The notes: generated from the sequence alone by a model not told the origin. A stretch of DNA of 64,000 nt from Dromiciops gliroides (GCF_019393635.1 NC_057862.1:701518918-701582917), one strand, 5' to 3'. Counted from the first letter of the stretch, positions 22,415-34,830 are shown. Program-made: numbers and translations.

Positions 22415-23516
22415 TGTAAAAAAAATAATGATTAATTAGCCAATCTAATCTGGAAAAATTATATAACAGGATTTATATGAAAAATTATAACTATATGCAA
22501 AATTATAATTTTAGAAAAATTATAATTGAGCCATAAGTCCCTTCGTGGTCGCCATTCAAATGTAGAATATTTTTTATCACTAGGGCTAATTTTGGGCCTA
22601 ATTTGACTGGAGGACTAATTTGGGGACTTTTGACTCACTGGCTATCTGACTGCTATTAACTTAGTATGGGACATTTAAAAAGTTCCCCACACTGCTCCCA
22701 AATTGATAAGCAAAAGATTAAGAAGCCTCTTAACTAAATAATCAAAGCAGAATTTATTTATGAGATATAATTTAAACATAAAAATACAGGGAAATAAAAT
22801 GTACAACCTGACTGTATTCTGGTGTGTCTCCACCTGCTGTGCCTGGAACTTTTTTAGCCTCCTCCTGTGTACCAATGGACCTTCTTCTAGCGTTCTAGTG
22901 CTCTGGCATCCCCCCAGCCTCCTTCCTTTCTCCAACCTGTACCCTGTGCTGACCACTTCTGTGCTCTCTGCTGCCCCCTGGTTTCTCTAACCTCATGTAC
23001 CATCTCCTCTCTTTACATAGCCTCATTCTCCTTAGCATCCTTGTAGCCCATTTCTGTCCATTCCCCCTTTCTGTGTCTCCAGTTTATATATCTTCCTTCA
23101 CTCCACTCAAACCTCAGGGCTTTTTGCACCCCCACACACAGCAAGCTAACCTGCCAGCCACATTAGGGCTGTGGCTGGGGGAATGCTCGAGCATCCTGTG
23201 TGTACCACACCCAGGGCTCCAGGGGCCTGTGCCCCCTGCTCTGCACCCAGGGACCTCTGCACGGGCTACGCCAGAGCCTGGCCTGGACAAGCCTGGGATC
23301 TCTCGGATAGATAGGCTCAGGGTGGAGGGATCTGGGGCTTTTTCTCCCAACTGTCTGACCTGGCGTCTTGCACAGCCCATGGGGCTTTTTTGGCTCAGCT
23401 GAAGCAGAGGGGGAGGAGCACTAGCCCCTCCTACACAGAGAAGAAAAACCTGAGGGCCTAAGGCTTTCTAATCTCAGCCCAAAGGTAGGGTCCCCAAATC
23501 AAAATAAATTTCCACA
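22415..23516 (-). repeat. Solo LTR, family B long form
   Basis: TGTGGAAATTT...TTACA-type ends on minus. Flanks GAAT (22411-22414) and GTAT (23517-23520) match at 3 of 4. It holds TGGCGACCACGAAGGGAC at 22537-22554 on minus, which I recall as an exact complement of tRNA-Arg(UCG) 3' end, inside the LTR. Confidence 0.82.
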
Positions 23517-23520
23517 GTAT

Positions 23521-24932
23521 GAAGTGTTCTAAATTCACTCAGAGAAATAATGTCATTTCAGAGGTTACATAGGATTTCTATGCTATTACATCTACATTCT
23601 GAAATTAATGGGAGGGGGTTGTTTTCATAGAGATTTTCATGCTTTTGAGATTGTGTTTTATATTTAGTCTTTTTTTAAAAAAGAATATTTGTAAAAGCTT
23701 TTTATAGTCATGTGATCAAGTTTATATTTTGTAATACTCTTATTGATGTTAAGTTCATATTCGTTTAATAATGTTTAATATCGGTCATTTACATTCATTT
23801 GATTTCCCTAGTTTGAATTTCATTTTTTTTTGTATTTGTTGTATTTGTTGATCTCTGTTTTAAAACAATGTAAGATGGTTTTGATTTCATAATACAATGT
23901 TAATTCTGGGAGTATTGTGCTCCCATATTCTGAGTTGTTTGTTTTTGTTATTTTTTTCTCTCAACTGATTATTTGATCGAACTCTATTTCCCTGACAAAT
24001 TGGTTGCCATGGCAAGTGTAAATTGATTCTAGAAGTATTATTTTCGATAAGCATATTCCAAAAAAAAAAAGAGGGGAACATTTTTAAAAGTTTTCTTTTT
24101 TCATAAAAAAGTTTTCTTTAAGATTGTGTTGCATTTTAACTTGTATTATTTTTCACAAAAGTAATTGTATACTTAGTAAAAAAAGAGGTATTATTTGAAA
24201 TTATTGCATAATTATATATTATATTCTGAGTCAAGGTATATTCACATTTTTTGCAATCATTTATCTTCAATTTTTAAATCTATATGAGACTTGGATTATG
24301 TGAATTTATCATTTAAGACATTAATTGCCTTCATTCTGAGTAATCAGATGCCAGTTGGCCAAGATGCCATCCAATCACAAGAGGAATACATGCAAGAGCA
24401 GGCATTGAACTGTCACATGAGGGGAGACATGCATGAAGTTAAGGTACGGCCGAGGGAACGGCTTTTGACAGATGTTGAGGTTGGTTTCTCTTGGTTTAAT
24501 TTTTTCCCCACAATATTGTACAGATGGCTAGAAGTTTTCATCCCACCCATCTCATTCTACACCTGGCTTCTATGCCTCCTCCTATATGCCTGATGCCACG
24601 GACATTTCAATGCCATGCATCTGATTAAGTCTGACTCAGTTTCCTGCAATATATTCGGTGGCATGGACCTATATCCCATCCACCTATTTTAAGCCTGGCA
24701 CACTGCATGGGCAGTATATATTGCTCAATTGTGGGAATGCTCATATCCCATCATTTCTCTGTTCTTTTTTGGTAACTCCCATAATTATCTCAGGTGTCAG
24801 GATAAATACAGTGTTGGATTTGGCCTTGACATCTATTACCAATTATATTAGATTTTTAAATTTCTCATAATGGCATGAAGATAATTAGACAGATGATGCA
24901 AAAAGTGATGAAACAAAGATAAAATTATTTTT
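23521..24932. other. AT-rich, no gene seen
   Basis: No recognisable coding sequence or named repeat; short frames have no familiar motifs. Confidence 0.5.
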
Positions 24933-24947
24933 AAAATTAATATCACA

Positions 24948-26211
24948 ATGATTTTGATTATATTAAATTAAAAAATTTCTGTACAAACAGAAGCAATGCA
25001 TCCAAAGTTAGAAGGGAGGCAGAAAGCTGGGAAACAATTTTTGAGGCCAGTACTTCTGATAAAGGCCTCATCTCTAAAATATATAAGGAACTAAATCAAA
25101 TTTATAAGAATCCAAGTCATTCCCCAATTGAGAAATGCTCAAAGGATATGAACAGGCAGTTTTCTGATGAAGAATCCAAAGCTATCTATTCCCATATGAA
25201 AAAATGCTCTAAATCTCTAATGATTAGAGAGATGCAAATTAAAACAACTCTGAGGTACCACCTGACACCTATCAGATTGGCTAAAATGACAAAAAAAGAA
25301 GATAATAAATGTTGGAGAAGCTGTGGGAAAATTGGAACACTAATTCATTTTTGGTGGAGCTGTGAACTGATCCAACCATTCTGGAGAGCAATTTGGAATT
25401 ATGCCCAAAGGGCGATAAAGCTGTGCATACCCTTTGACCCAGCAATACCACTTTTGGGTCTTTTTCCCAAAGAGAACATGGAAGGGGGAAAGGGACCCAT
25501 ATGTACAAAAATATTTATAGCTGCTCTTTACGTGGTAGCAAGGAATTGGAAGTTGAGGGGGTGCCCATCAATTGGGGAATGGCTGGACAAGTTGTGGTAT
25601 ATGAATACAATGAAATACTATTGTGCTGTAAGAAATGATGAGCAGGAGGAGTTCAGAGAAACCTGGAGGGTCTTACATGAGCTGATGATGAGTGAGATGA
25701 GCAGAACCAGAAGAACATTGTACACAGTATCATCAACATTGAGTGTTGACCTACTGTGATGGACTATATTCTTCTCACCAATGCAATGGTACAGAAGAGT
25801 TCCAGGGAACTCATGATAGAAGAGGATCTCCAAATCCAAGAAAAAAAAAAAAAGAACTGTGGAGTATAGATGCTGATTGAACCATAATATTTCTTTTGTT
25901 TTGGGTGCTATTTTTTTTTTTCTATTTTGAGGTTTTTCATTACTGCTCTGATTTTTTTCTCATAACAGGATTAATGCAGAAATAGGATTAATGTTATGTG
26001 TATATATATGTGTGTGTATATCTATATCTATATCTGTATCTATATGGATATATAGATATATAGATATAACCTATATCATATTACCTGCTGTCTTGGGGAG
26101 GGGGGAGGGAGGGGAGGGAGAAAAACCTGAAAGTGTAAAGCTTGTATAAACAAAAGTTGAGAACTATCTTTACATGTAATGGAAAAAATAAAATACCTTA
26201 TATGTAATAAA
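24948..26211 (+). mobile_element. L1 retrotransposon, 5'-truncated
   Basis: Carries the L1 ORF2 C-terminus (YKELNQIYK, MNRQFS, HMKKC, FDPAIPLLG, FIAALYVVARNW, YYCAVRND); a frame is open over 25148-25759, with a segment missing in the middle. The 3' UTR has a G-rich run near 26095-26120 and AATAAA. A near-perfect 15-bp duplication ending TTAATATCACA flanks it (24933-24947, 26212-26226). Confidence 0.92.
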
Positions 26212-26226
26212 AAAATTAATATCACA

Positions 26227-26827
26227 GCAATTGTCTTCTCAATTTACCCTCAAGGGGGGGACTATAGTAATATTAAGTTTTAGAGAATGTTTCAATTTTT
26301 GTTTTATTATATGTTTCATGTATAACAACTAAGATTCTGAATTCCCTTAGACATGTTTTTGAGAACTCTCATTGTTTGATTTGATTATTGACAAAGCTAT
26401 TTTAAAGTTGTTTTAAGCTCAATTTTGTAGGAAATTTTCCTGTCTGATTACCAGCATCCATACATCAAAAAAAAAAACAAAAACAAACCTTCTATTCCAT
26501 GACTACACCCAGAGGATGTCCCAAGAACCATCTGAGAAAAGACTTTCAAAGACTTTAAATGAACAGTTTGGTTTTGTTGATTTTTATTCCTTTCTGTTGT
26601 TATATACACCATTTGTAACATGTTTTCTCTGCAAAGGCCCTCCCTCTGCAGGCTAGTGTCAAAGTGTCGGTTCATGAGGGACTGCCCCTCTGGACAAAAC
26701 TTTTCTCTCTACCTTTTCTATATTGTCATTAACACATTGTTTGCTAGCATAGGGTATTATATTCTGTTATGTTTGACTGTTTCATCAAGGAAACACCCTG
26801 TGTTTCTTGAATAAACAAAGGGGGGAC
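26227..26827 (+). mobile_element. ERV-C 3' internal region
   Basis: Ends in AAACAAAGGGGGGAC directly before the LTR start at 26828. 26560-26825 is clearly related to the ERV-A 3' region (2010-2240, minus). Probably the same provirus as 20889-22150 with a large internal loss and later insertions. Confidence 0.7.
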
Positions 26828-26960
26828 TGTAACAATTGGAATGATGCCACCTGCTGGATAATTACTGTAGGAAAGCTCCACCATGAGGAGAAGGCCTCTG
26901 AGGGCAAGGCCATGAAGCTTTTCTTTGGTATCAAGAAGTGACATTTGCTTGAAATTCCTC
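26828..26960 (+). repeat. ERV-C 3' LTR, truncated
   Basis: First ~133 bp of the family C LTR (TGTAACAATTGGAATGATGCC...), then cut off. Confidence 0.8.
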
Positions 26961-27002
26961 CCCATTACAGATGAGAGGAAGGATGGTAACTAGGAAACAT
27001 AG

Positions 27003-27844
27003 TTGTGCATTTTAGGTTTTATCATAAATCTGCCCAGTCAGATCTCTGTTTTGTACTGCCAAGGGCACCGAGCTACCAACTCCATAGCACAAGGGAATCA
27101 CAGGGCGGACCTTGCTACTAGATCAGTTGCCAGGTCCATTCACTGGTCCACCCTAGCCCTGGTACCTTTGAACTCTATTGTGCCCCAAAGGTATTTCCCC
27201 TTCCTATACCAAGGAGGAGATTATAAATCTTTAGTGTTAACTACCAACTGCTTAAGCCCATATGTTACCTTGGTCTATTTGGATTATATAGTAAGAATGC
27301 TACTGCCTCTTCTCATACTAGAGTTAGAAGAGGAACCTGGGATAATTTTCTTTGGTGGGTCTGAAAAACTGCTGCCCTTATTATTCCTTTTGTTGGGTAA
27401 CTTGAACATGAAGCTATGCTTACAAATTTAACTTTGGTAATAGAATAAGTTTCTAATTTTACTGCATAAGGATTACAAGAATTGGAAGAGTGCTTTAATT
27501 CTCTGGCAAATGTGGTGCTGGACTAAGGCGGAGTCTATATGGTTCAGAACAACTCCTGAAGGTGGAGCTGCTGTACAGAGATTACCTGGATGGCTGAAAC
27601 TGTTCACAACTGTTTTTCATGGAACTCTTAGATTTATTCTGTATTAGGGTCTCTGTTGTCCCTTGATCTGTTTTTAAATCATTTGTGTTTTGTGTTGTGG
27701 TTCTTGCATTTATAACTCTGGTTCCTAGATCTCCCTCAATTCATAAACCCCCTGTGGGCCCCTACTTTGCCCCCACTCATCAGGAAGTAGATACAGAAGA
27801 GATGATTGTTGTTCTTTTTCCCGGGGTATATGAAAAGGGGGGAA
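27003..27844 (+). pseudogene. Retroviral pol/3' fragment (family G element)
   Basis: The translation near 27050-27140 (CQGHRATNSIAQGNHRADLA) resembles the RNase H C-terminus. The rest is decayed. It ends in a polypurine-like AAAAGGGGGGAA before the LTR at 27845. Confidence 0.6.
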
Positions 27845-28683
27845 TGATGTAGGAGGTGAAAAAAGGCTTAATAGAAAAACCTAAGGCCCAAGCTCTAATT
27901 CAGATATGAGCTCTAAGAGGGATTCAGACCCCAGTTAATGGACAACTTACAAGTCAGGATGCTAGGTTCTCTTACCCACAGAAATCAGTACCCATAATGG
28001 GAACAGAGGGAGCTAGGCCATGAAGACCTTAAATAAAATGATAGGCTATAGAAATTCTTTTTTTTTTTTTTTAAATGAGGCAATTGGGGTTAAGTGACTT
28101 GCCCGAGGTCACACAGCTAGTAAGTGTTAAGTATCTGAGGCCGGATTTGAACTTAGCTACTCCTGACTCCAGGGCTGGTGCTCTATCCACTGTGCCACCT
28201 AGCTGCCCATGAAATATCTCCATGAAAGATGGAGATATTTTTAAACTAGTCATGGGAATCAGAAAGAGACATGCACAGAAAAGACCAAATTTGTCCCCAG
28301 ATTATGACATGTAAACCCTAAAAACACACCACAGAAAAAGTTACCCTCCTTGGCGGTTGGCTTAGGACCCCAGGAACTCCAAATTAGGATAAGCCCTCCC
28401 CTGTACCTCCCCAAGGTGGAGAATATTATAATGAATAAGACAGGCCCTCCACTGTACCTCCTTAATGTGGAGATTATTATAATGAAACTGATAATCAATT
28501 TATCCATACTATAAATATAACTGTCTTTCCTTTCACTATTCAAGAGATACCTTCCCACTTCTGGTTCTCTCCCTGTGGTCACCCACAGTATTGCAATAAA
28601 ACTTGGGAAACTGAGTCACTGAGTCTTGTAATTCTTTTGGGACGACTCATGATCAATTTGACCCCAAATTCTAGCCCACATCA
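27845..28683 (+). repeat. LTR family G (3' LTR)
   Basis: TGATGTAGGAGG...CCCACATCA, with AATAAA near 28598. A SINE is inserted at about 28058-28208. Relatives: 20255-20450 and 58029-58942. Confidence 0.75.
28058..28208 (-). repeat. SINE, full length
   Basis: Reverse-oriented full copy inside LTR G. Confidence 0.9.
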
Positions 28684-28684
28684 C

Positions 28685-28796
28685 TAGTAGGGGGGAAGTT
28701 TGATAGTGCTAGAAACTTATTCTCATTGGGTTAAAGAGGAAACAACACACATTTTGTGTGTGTGTGTGGTGTGTGTGTGTGTGTATCTATATCTAT

Positions 28797-28860
<64 letters not shown>

Positions 28861-28870
28861 GTATGTCTTC
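28685..28870. repeat. Paired segment with (TG)n and (GA)n microsatellites
   Basis: TG-rich at 28757-28785, ATAG and GA run to 28857. The unique flanks recur at 46327-46390 and 46997-47060. Confidence 0.7.
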
Positions 28871-29484
28871 CAAATTCAGAAAGATATTAGAACACAAGGG
28901 GCTAGGGTTGGGAGAAGGAGTGGAGTCATCTCCATAAAGCTCAATGTAAGAGTAATTAGTTTCTGAAATGGTAAGTTTCCATAATTTAAAAATCTCATAT
29001 TAATTTCACCAAAGAAAATATGATGGTAAAAATGCATGTTATGCTGCATAATTAAATACACACTTGCAATATATACAATAATTCCAAACCATACCCAGAG
29101 TCATGTGGGAAAGTGGTATAATGACCAATACAACAAAATTACTACTCTTTCACTAAGGATAATAAAAGCTATATACATAGTCACAATGACATATTAATGA
29201 TAAATGAATATAAATGACTGATAATATTAAACATTATTATGAAATCTTCATTAAGCAAATAAACCACATCATCTTGTTCATGGATCCTATATCTAGTACA
29301 ATGGCAATAATAGATACTTAAATTGATAAACAATTTATAAAAAAAAAAAAAGCTTAAACATCAGCATACTTGAAGTGATAAACAATTTACCAAAAGAACT
29401 TAAACATTAGCAAGACTCAATGTCCATTAATTGTCTTATGAACCAAATAATAGAGTTCAATAACCCTTTCTAGAAGTTAGAGGT
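28871..29484 (-). other. ERV-B 3' untranslated region
   Basis: Related to ERV-A 2760-3060 (both have ATAATTCCAAACCATACCCA). No open frame. Confidence 0.65.
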
Positions 29485-29805
29485 TCAGTAACCTTTTTTA
29501 GAAGTTAGAGCCATATGCTCTTTGTGAAGAAGTCCTCCTACAAATGGTGCAGGTGGAATGAAATGATGAAGACCAAACTGTGGCCAAGCAGGAACAGGAA
29601 CAGCAACATCAGCAGGCCAGGGTGCCTGCTTCAATTCTGCCACAGTTGAAAGATGCTGGGAATCCAGCTGTAAAGACACTTGGAAAGAATTTTTTGTTAG
29701 AGTCACAAGTGGCTTAGCAATTTTACCAAAACAGGGTATCCATTGCCTGCAATACCCAGCTGCTCCTAGAATGGCCCTTAGCTGCTTCTTAATTAATTTT
29801 TCCAC
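29485..29805 (-). pseudogene. ERV-B pol remnant (RT thumb, then jump)
   Basis: Translation shows [17 protein letters not shown], equivalent to the start of the ERV-A 3' pol frame, then passes within about 30 residues to an integrase-end-like PAPFVGG. RNase H, most of integrase and the OTU domain are deleted. 29806-29940 holds a piece of protease sequence. Confidence 0.75.
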
Positions 29806-29940
29806 ACTTTGGGCTTCTAATAAGCAATAATAATAAGTGTCCCCAACTTTTGAGGATCACATGAGGTTTGTTACTATGGGGAGGAGAATGGAATAGAATA
29901 AGAGGATTAATGTATTTAAAGTCTAGAAAAATAAAATTTT

Positions 29941-31087
29941 CAATCTTTACTGTTGTCCATTCCTCCCCTGTGCACTGTCATCTTTCCATATTTCCCTGAT
30001 CTTTACCCTTTTGAGAGGGTCTGTGACTATTTTCATTTTGCTCCTTTATAACTCTTTGAAAAGACCGATACCTGTTTTGACTCTGCTTGTCTGTATCTCC
30101 CTGATAAGATCTATATCTATTTTGCTTTTGTTTATAATAAGGCCTATAAATGCCTTGATTCTGTCCTTCTGTACCTTCCTGATTGGGTCTTCTAAAGTTA
30201 TTCTGATTCTGTTGGTAATAAGGCCTGTAATTGCCTTGGTTGTTTCCTCTCTGGTAAAAATTCCTCTGATTATTCCTATTTCCCTTAAAAAAATCTTTAA
30301 GGGTTTCAGTCATTACCTGTCTCAATTCATACCTTCTGGTTCTACACTCTCTTAACAAGTGCCCTTGCTTCTCTTTTTTTTTTTTTTGGCAGGACAATGA
30401 GGGTTAAGTGACTTGCCCAGAGTCACACAGCTAGTGTCAAGTGTTTGAGGCTGGATTTGAACTCAGGTCCTCCCGCATCCAAGGCCAGTGCTTTATCCAC
30501 TGTCCCACCTAGCTGCCCCCTTGCTTCTCACAATATTGACACACTTTAGGGGTTTTATACTGATTTTTAAATGTTTGACCTGAAAGTGCAGGTGCTAGGA
30601 TGCTTCTGTGAGCACGCTTTGCAGCATCCTGCATAGGAGGCTTCTGATGATCTGCTTTTAAAGACTGGTCAACAACTTTTTCTAACTTCAGGTCATTTTT
30701 AGTAGAGTTAGCTCTGGTATCCCTCTTAATACATGGCTCACTATGGGTACAATTCTTTTTCTCTCTCCAGAGTTCTATAAGAAAATACCATGCTATAATA
30801 TTAGTAATGGAGAGAAAAAAAATTACAATTGCTAGAGCTATTATTATATTAGCATAATAAGGGTCAAAAGTAGTCAAAATGTGTCCAGTAATATTGACCA
30901 TAGGATCAGTGGGGAAAATAGACTCACTCATCCCATCATTCCAAAAATTTTCTATCGTATGGATGAAGAAAAGTCCTGTAAGGCTATAAGAAAATACTGA
31001 GCTAGTCATGCTTTTAAATTGAGACAATATGTTGTCCCAGAATACTCCAACAAAAAAAGGCAGGAGGTAAAACAAATATTCAATCAC
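29941..31087 (-). pseudogene. ERV-B gag, capsid deleted, split by a SINE
   Basis: Starts at 31087 with MIEYLFYLL: hydrophobic 1-45, loop with sequon N65, second helix about 80-105, the same plan as ERV-A Gag. After MQDAAKRAH the sequence jumps to SILAPAL, skipping the whole capsid. The zinc knuckle (CQYCEKQGH...C) is cut by a SINE. A repetitive Asn/Arg/Tyr-rich nucleocapsid tail (NRYRS, YRPYY repeats) continues to about 29980. Confidence 0.82.
30371..30526 (-). repeat. SINE inside the ERV-B zinc knuckle
   Basis: Full reverse copy with a CCCTTGCTTCTC duplication at both ends, splitting the knuckle codons. Confidence 0.9.
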
Positions 31088-31204
31088 GGTTCAGTATAAA
31101 TGCTAAGGCTTTTCTCTGCTAGAGGTTTTCAAAAAAAATTAAGGGAAACAGTTGGGTGGAAAAAATTTTTTTTTTCTTTTTATAAAAAAATTTTTTTCCT
31201 AGTG

Positions 31205-31214
31205 GCCCTTTAAA

Positions 31215-31251
<37 letters not shown>
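31205..31251. repeat. (A)n(TA)n microsatellite in ERV-B leader
   Basis: Simple AT dinucleotide run between primer site and gag. Confidence 0.85.
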
Positions 31252-31253
<2 letters not shown>

Positions 31254-31271
31254 AGGTAAGTAGGTTAGAAA

Positions 31272-31289
31272 CTCCTACCTGGCTTGCCA
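31272..31289 (-). promoter_or_regulatory. ERV-B primer-binding site (Arg-like)
   Basis: Minus strand TGGCAAGCCAGGTAGGAG, 8 bases after the long LTR end. It resembles the 3' complement of tRNA-Arg(ACG) at about 15 of 18 positions from memory. It differs from the primer-like site inside the LTR. Confidence 0.55.
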
Positions 31290-31297
31290 TTAAATAT

Positions 31298-33115
31298 TGT
31301 TAAAAATTAATTATTAATAATATAATATTGTCTGAAAAATTGTATAATTTTGGATTTATGAAAAATTATAATTATATGAAAAATAAGTTTTGGAAAATTA
31401 TAAGTGGGCCGTAAGTCCCTTCATGGTTGCCATTAAAATGTAGAAATATTTTAAATGACGATGACTAATTTGGGGGGCTAATCTGACTGGAGGACTAATC
31501 TGGGGACTTTTGACTATTTGGCTATCTGACTGCTGTTAATTTAATGTGGGCCGTTTATAAAGTTCCACCACACTGCTCCACTCCCAAACTGATAAGCTGT
31601 GGTAAAAAGTGAAAGTTTTTAACAGTCGGTTAGTGATAACAGAAAGACGCCAGTTTTTTGAAGGACCACCCTTTCAGGGAGGAGACTGTGACGAACCACC
31701 AGGTCTGTCTGCTAAGCACTCCACTTCTGGGGTGCGAGCTTAAAAGGCAAGGAGAGAACGGAAGTGAGTTCTCTTTCTGCTCTCCTTGTCCACCGGTTGC
31801 ACTGCACACACAGACGCTGACTGAGGTTCTACTCGACCCGGTTCTCTGTAACAGCACGTGCTTAATGTGGCTCTCAGCTTCAGAGGTGGCCTTGGGTTTT
31901 TTTGGTGAGCCCTGTACGGGTTTTTGGTGAGTTTTATATGGAATATAGACTAAGCTTAGATTTAAGACTATTTGTTTGTATTTCTATTTTCCTATCTCTC
32001 TAATCAACATCACCTTGTAATTTCCAAACAATAAAAGCTCTAACTAGAGCTCAGAGGATTCTTTAACTTACTGGTCTGGGAGATAAATAAAGGAAAGGTT
32101 AAAAGGGGAGATTAATGCTCTTGTATCCAATTTTAAATCTCACAAAGCACAAGATTAAGAAGCCTCTTAACTAAATAATCAAAGCGGAGTTTATTTATGA
32201 GATACTATTTAAAATTAAGAATGCAGGGAAATACAATGTTCAACCTGACTGCATTGTAGTGCGTCTCTTTCCCACCTGCTATACCTGGACCTTCTTTAAT
32301 ACAATAAGGGCCTTATTTGCCTCTTGTCTTATGGCACTCAGTTCCTTTATTCTAACTCTGAGCCCCTTTCACTTTGTAAATCTCCCTGCTTCTCACTTTC
32401 CTTTCCTTACTGCCACCACTGAACCCCTGTGTTTCTCTCTCACCGACCTTCTATCTGTCTGTCTGCTCTGTCAGTCTGCCCTTAGGCCTCTCTTTTCTCT
32501 GTTCCTGTTCCTTCTCATCTGTTGGCCTTTCCTCCTTGCTCCTAGTCCTTTAGTCTTCTGCATCCTTGTAGCCCGTCTCTCATCTGCTGCGCCCCGAACC
32601 TTTCTAATCTCATCCAGCCGCCCCTCTTTAGCCTTCTTCTCTGCCTCCTAGTCCTTTAGCCTTCTCCTGCCTCCTTGTAGCCCCCGTCTCTCATCTGCCA
32701 CGCTCCAACCTTTCTAATCTCGTCAGCCGCCCCACTCTGAGTCTAACTCCCAGGTCTATATATACCTTTTCTTTTCTCCATTCAAATCTCGGGGCTTCCT
32801 GCACCCCCAAAGACCAAGGTAATCTGCCAGCCATGGCTGCAGCTGGTGGGGGGGGGGGATGCTTGAGCATCCCATGCCTCAGCACAGGCTATCCAGGATC
32901 TTTCAGATAGCTCCACTCAGGTCGGAGGGAGCTGGGGGCTTTTTTCCCCCCAGCTGTCTGACCTGGCATCTTGTACAGCCCATGGGGCTTTTTGGCTCAG
33001 CTGAAGCAGAGGGGGAGTGGCACCAGGTCCTCCCACACAGAAGAGACCCTGAGGACCTAAGGCTTTCTAATGTCAGTCCAAAGGTAGGGTCCCCAAATCA
33101 AAATAAATTTCCACA
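31298..33115 (-). repeat. ERV-B 5' LTR, family B long form
   Basis: TGTGGAAATTT at 33115 to TTTTTAACA at 31298, interrupted by an LTR-A. The internal primer-like site is at 31415-31432. Followed by the ERV-B leader and gag, so it is a true 5' LTR. Confidence 0.82.
31598..32144 (+). repeat. Solo LTR, family A variant, nested
   Basis: 547 bp, TGTGGTAAAAAG...AATCTCACA, flanked by AAGC (31594-31597, 32145-32148). Its U3 lacks the 39-bp triplication and carries a different core shared with 57113-57619. Confidence 0.92.
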
Positions 33116-33239
33116 CTTGGCAACCAAAAGACACGCCCCCACCCCAAACATTGAATGCTTCAGAGCCTTTAGAAAAGGGAATGCCTCTGAGTGAAGAAAT
33201 CAACTTTGTTCATTAATGAGAATGAATATTATTACTTTA

Positions 33240-34430
33240 AAAAAAATAAACATTTTTATTTATAGTTGTGAGTTCAAATTTTTATCCCTCTTCTTCTTCC
33301 TCCCCTCCCCTCTCCCTGAGGTGGTAAGCAATCAGAAATGAGTTATACATGTGTGATTATGTAAAACGTTATCATATTAGTCATTTTGTATAAGAAAATT
33401 TGAATAAAAGAAAAAGATGAAAGTGAAAAATAGCCTGCTTCAGTCTGGGTTCCATCAATATCAGTTCTTTCTTTGGAAGTGGATAGTATGCTTCATCAGT
33501 AGTCCTTTGGGATTGTATTGGATCATTGTTTGCTGAGAATAGTTAAGTCATTCTCAGTTCTTCATCAAACAATATTGCTGTCTCTGAGCACAATGTTATC
33601 TTGTTTCTGCTCACTTCACTATACATCAATTCATACAAGTCTTTCCAGGCCTTTCTGAAATCATCCTGTTTGTCATTTCTTACAGCACAATAGACAATGA
33701 ATATTATGAGGTGATCTTTTACCAAGGAGGGGCTAAGGGACATGATTCTGATTTTGTTATCACGCTCCTAGATCATGCCACCTCCAGCAGTCCATACAAA
33801 AGAATCTGTTTTTCACTTAGTCCTACCTGGTGGAGCTAGAGTAAGAATTCCACCTAGATAAGATGGTGTGTGTAAGGTGAATTATTTGGGCAATGTCAGA
33901 AATGTCCTTAAGATGCCTGGCTTTGAATATTTAAGCAAAAAAGAGAGGATATTTGGGTCTCATATATGTCATTATTAATATAATAACAAAATAATCTTTT
34001 TCTCCAATATTGTCTTCCTTCATGTCCTTTGTAGTTAATTTGGGTATTTATAATAGTCAAGATGACTTAATTGCTCAGTTGTTCTTGAAACAGCATTGAT
34101 ATTACTATACCCAACTTTCTCTTAGTTCTGCTCATTTTGCTCTTATTTCATGAAAATTTTGCCATGTTTTCCCCAAACCAATAAGTTTATCATTCCACAA
34201 TGGTATTCCATCACAATCATATATTAAAACTTGTCCAACCATTCCCCAATTGATAGTATCCCTGCAATTTCCAGTTCTTTTCTAGCACAGAGAGCTGCTA
34301 TAAATATTTTAGAGCATATAGATTGTTTTCATTTATCTTAAATCATATTCACAAATAGTGTAGTGGTATTGCTGGGTTGAAGGTCATAGGCAGTTTAATA
34401 ATTCTTTGGGCATAATTTCTCTCAATGTGG
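33240..34430 (-). repeat. L1 3' part, minus strand, broken
   Basis: The reverse frame at 33543-33743 gives CAVRNDKQDDFRKAW and ELMYSEVSRNK, the L1 ORF2 C-terminus. 34000-34430 adds another L1 piece (FNPAIP). It abuts the end of the zinc-finger array. Confidence 0.8.
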
Positions 34431-34830
34431 ATTCTCAGATGTAGAGCAAGACTATCTTTCACTGTAAAAACCTTTCCACATTGATTACATTCATTCATAA
34501 GGTTTCTCTCCAGTGTGGATTCTCTGATGCACAGTAAGGGTATACTTCTGTCTATGAGCCTTTCCACAACGATTGCATTCATAAGGTTTTTCTCCCATGT
34601 GTATTCTCTGATGTTGAGCAAGAATGTATCTCTGTGTCAAAGCCTTTCCACATTGAATACATCCATATGGTTTCTCTCCAGTGTGAACTGGCTGGTGCAT
34701 ATTAAGGTTAGACCTTTGAGTAAAAGTCTTTCCACTTTGATTACATTCATAAGGTTTCTCACCAGTGTGGAATCCCTGATTAAGATTAAGATCAGACCTC
34801 TGTGGAAAAGATTTTCCACATTTATTATAG
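34431..34830 (-). pseudogene. Decayed zinc fingers beyond the stop
   Basis: Continuation of the zinc-finger array after a frameshift near 34835. Four fingers in the new frame have lost residues: the first Cys is Tyr (YDYNKC), a His is Asn, a Cys is Ser (CNQSGK). A second frameshift near 34490 precedes one last finger (CNQCGKVFTVKDSL). L1 begins about 34430. Confidence 0.85.
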
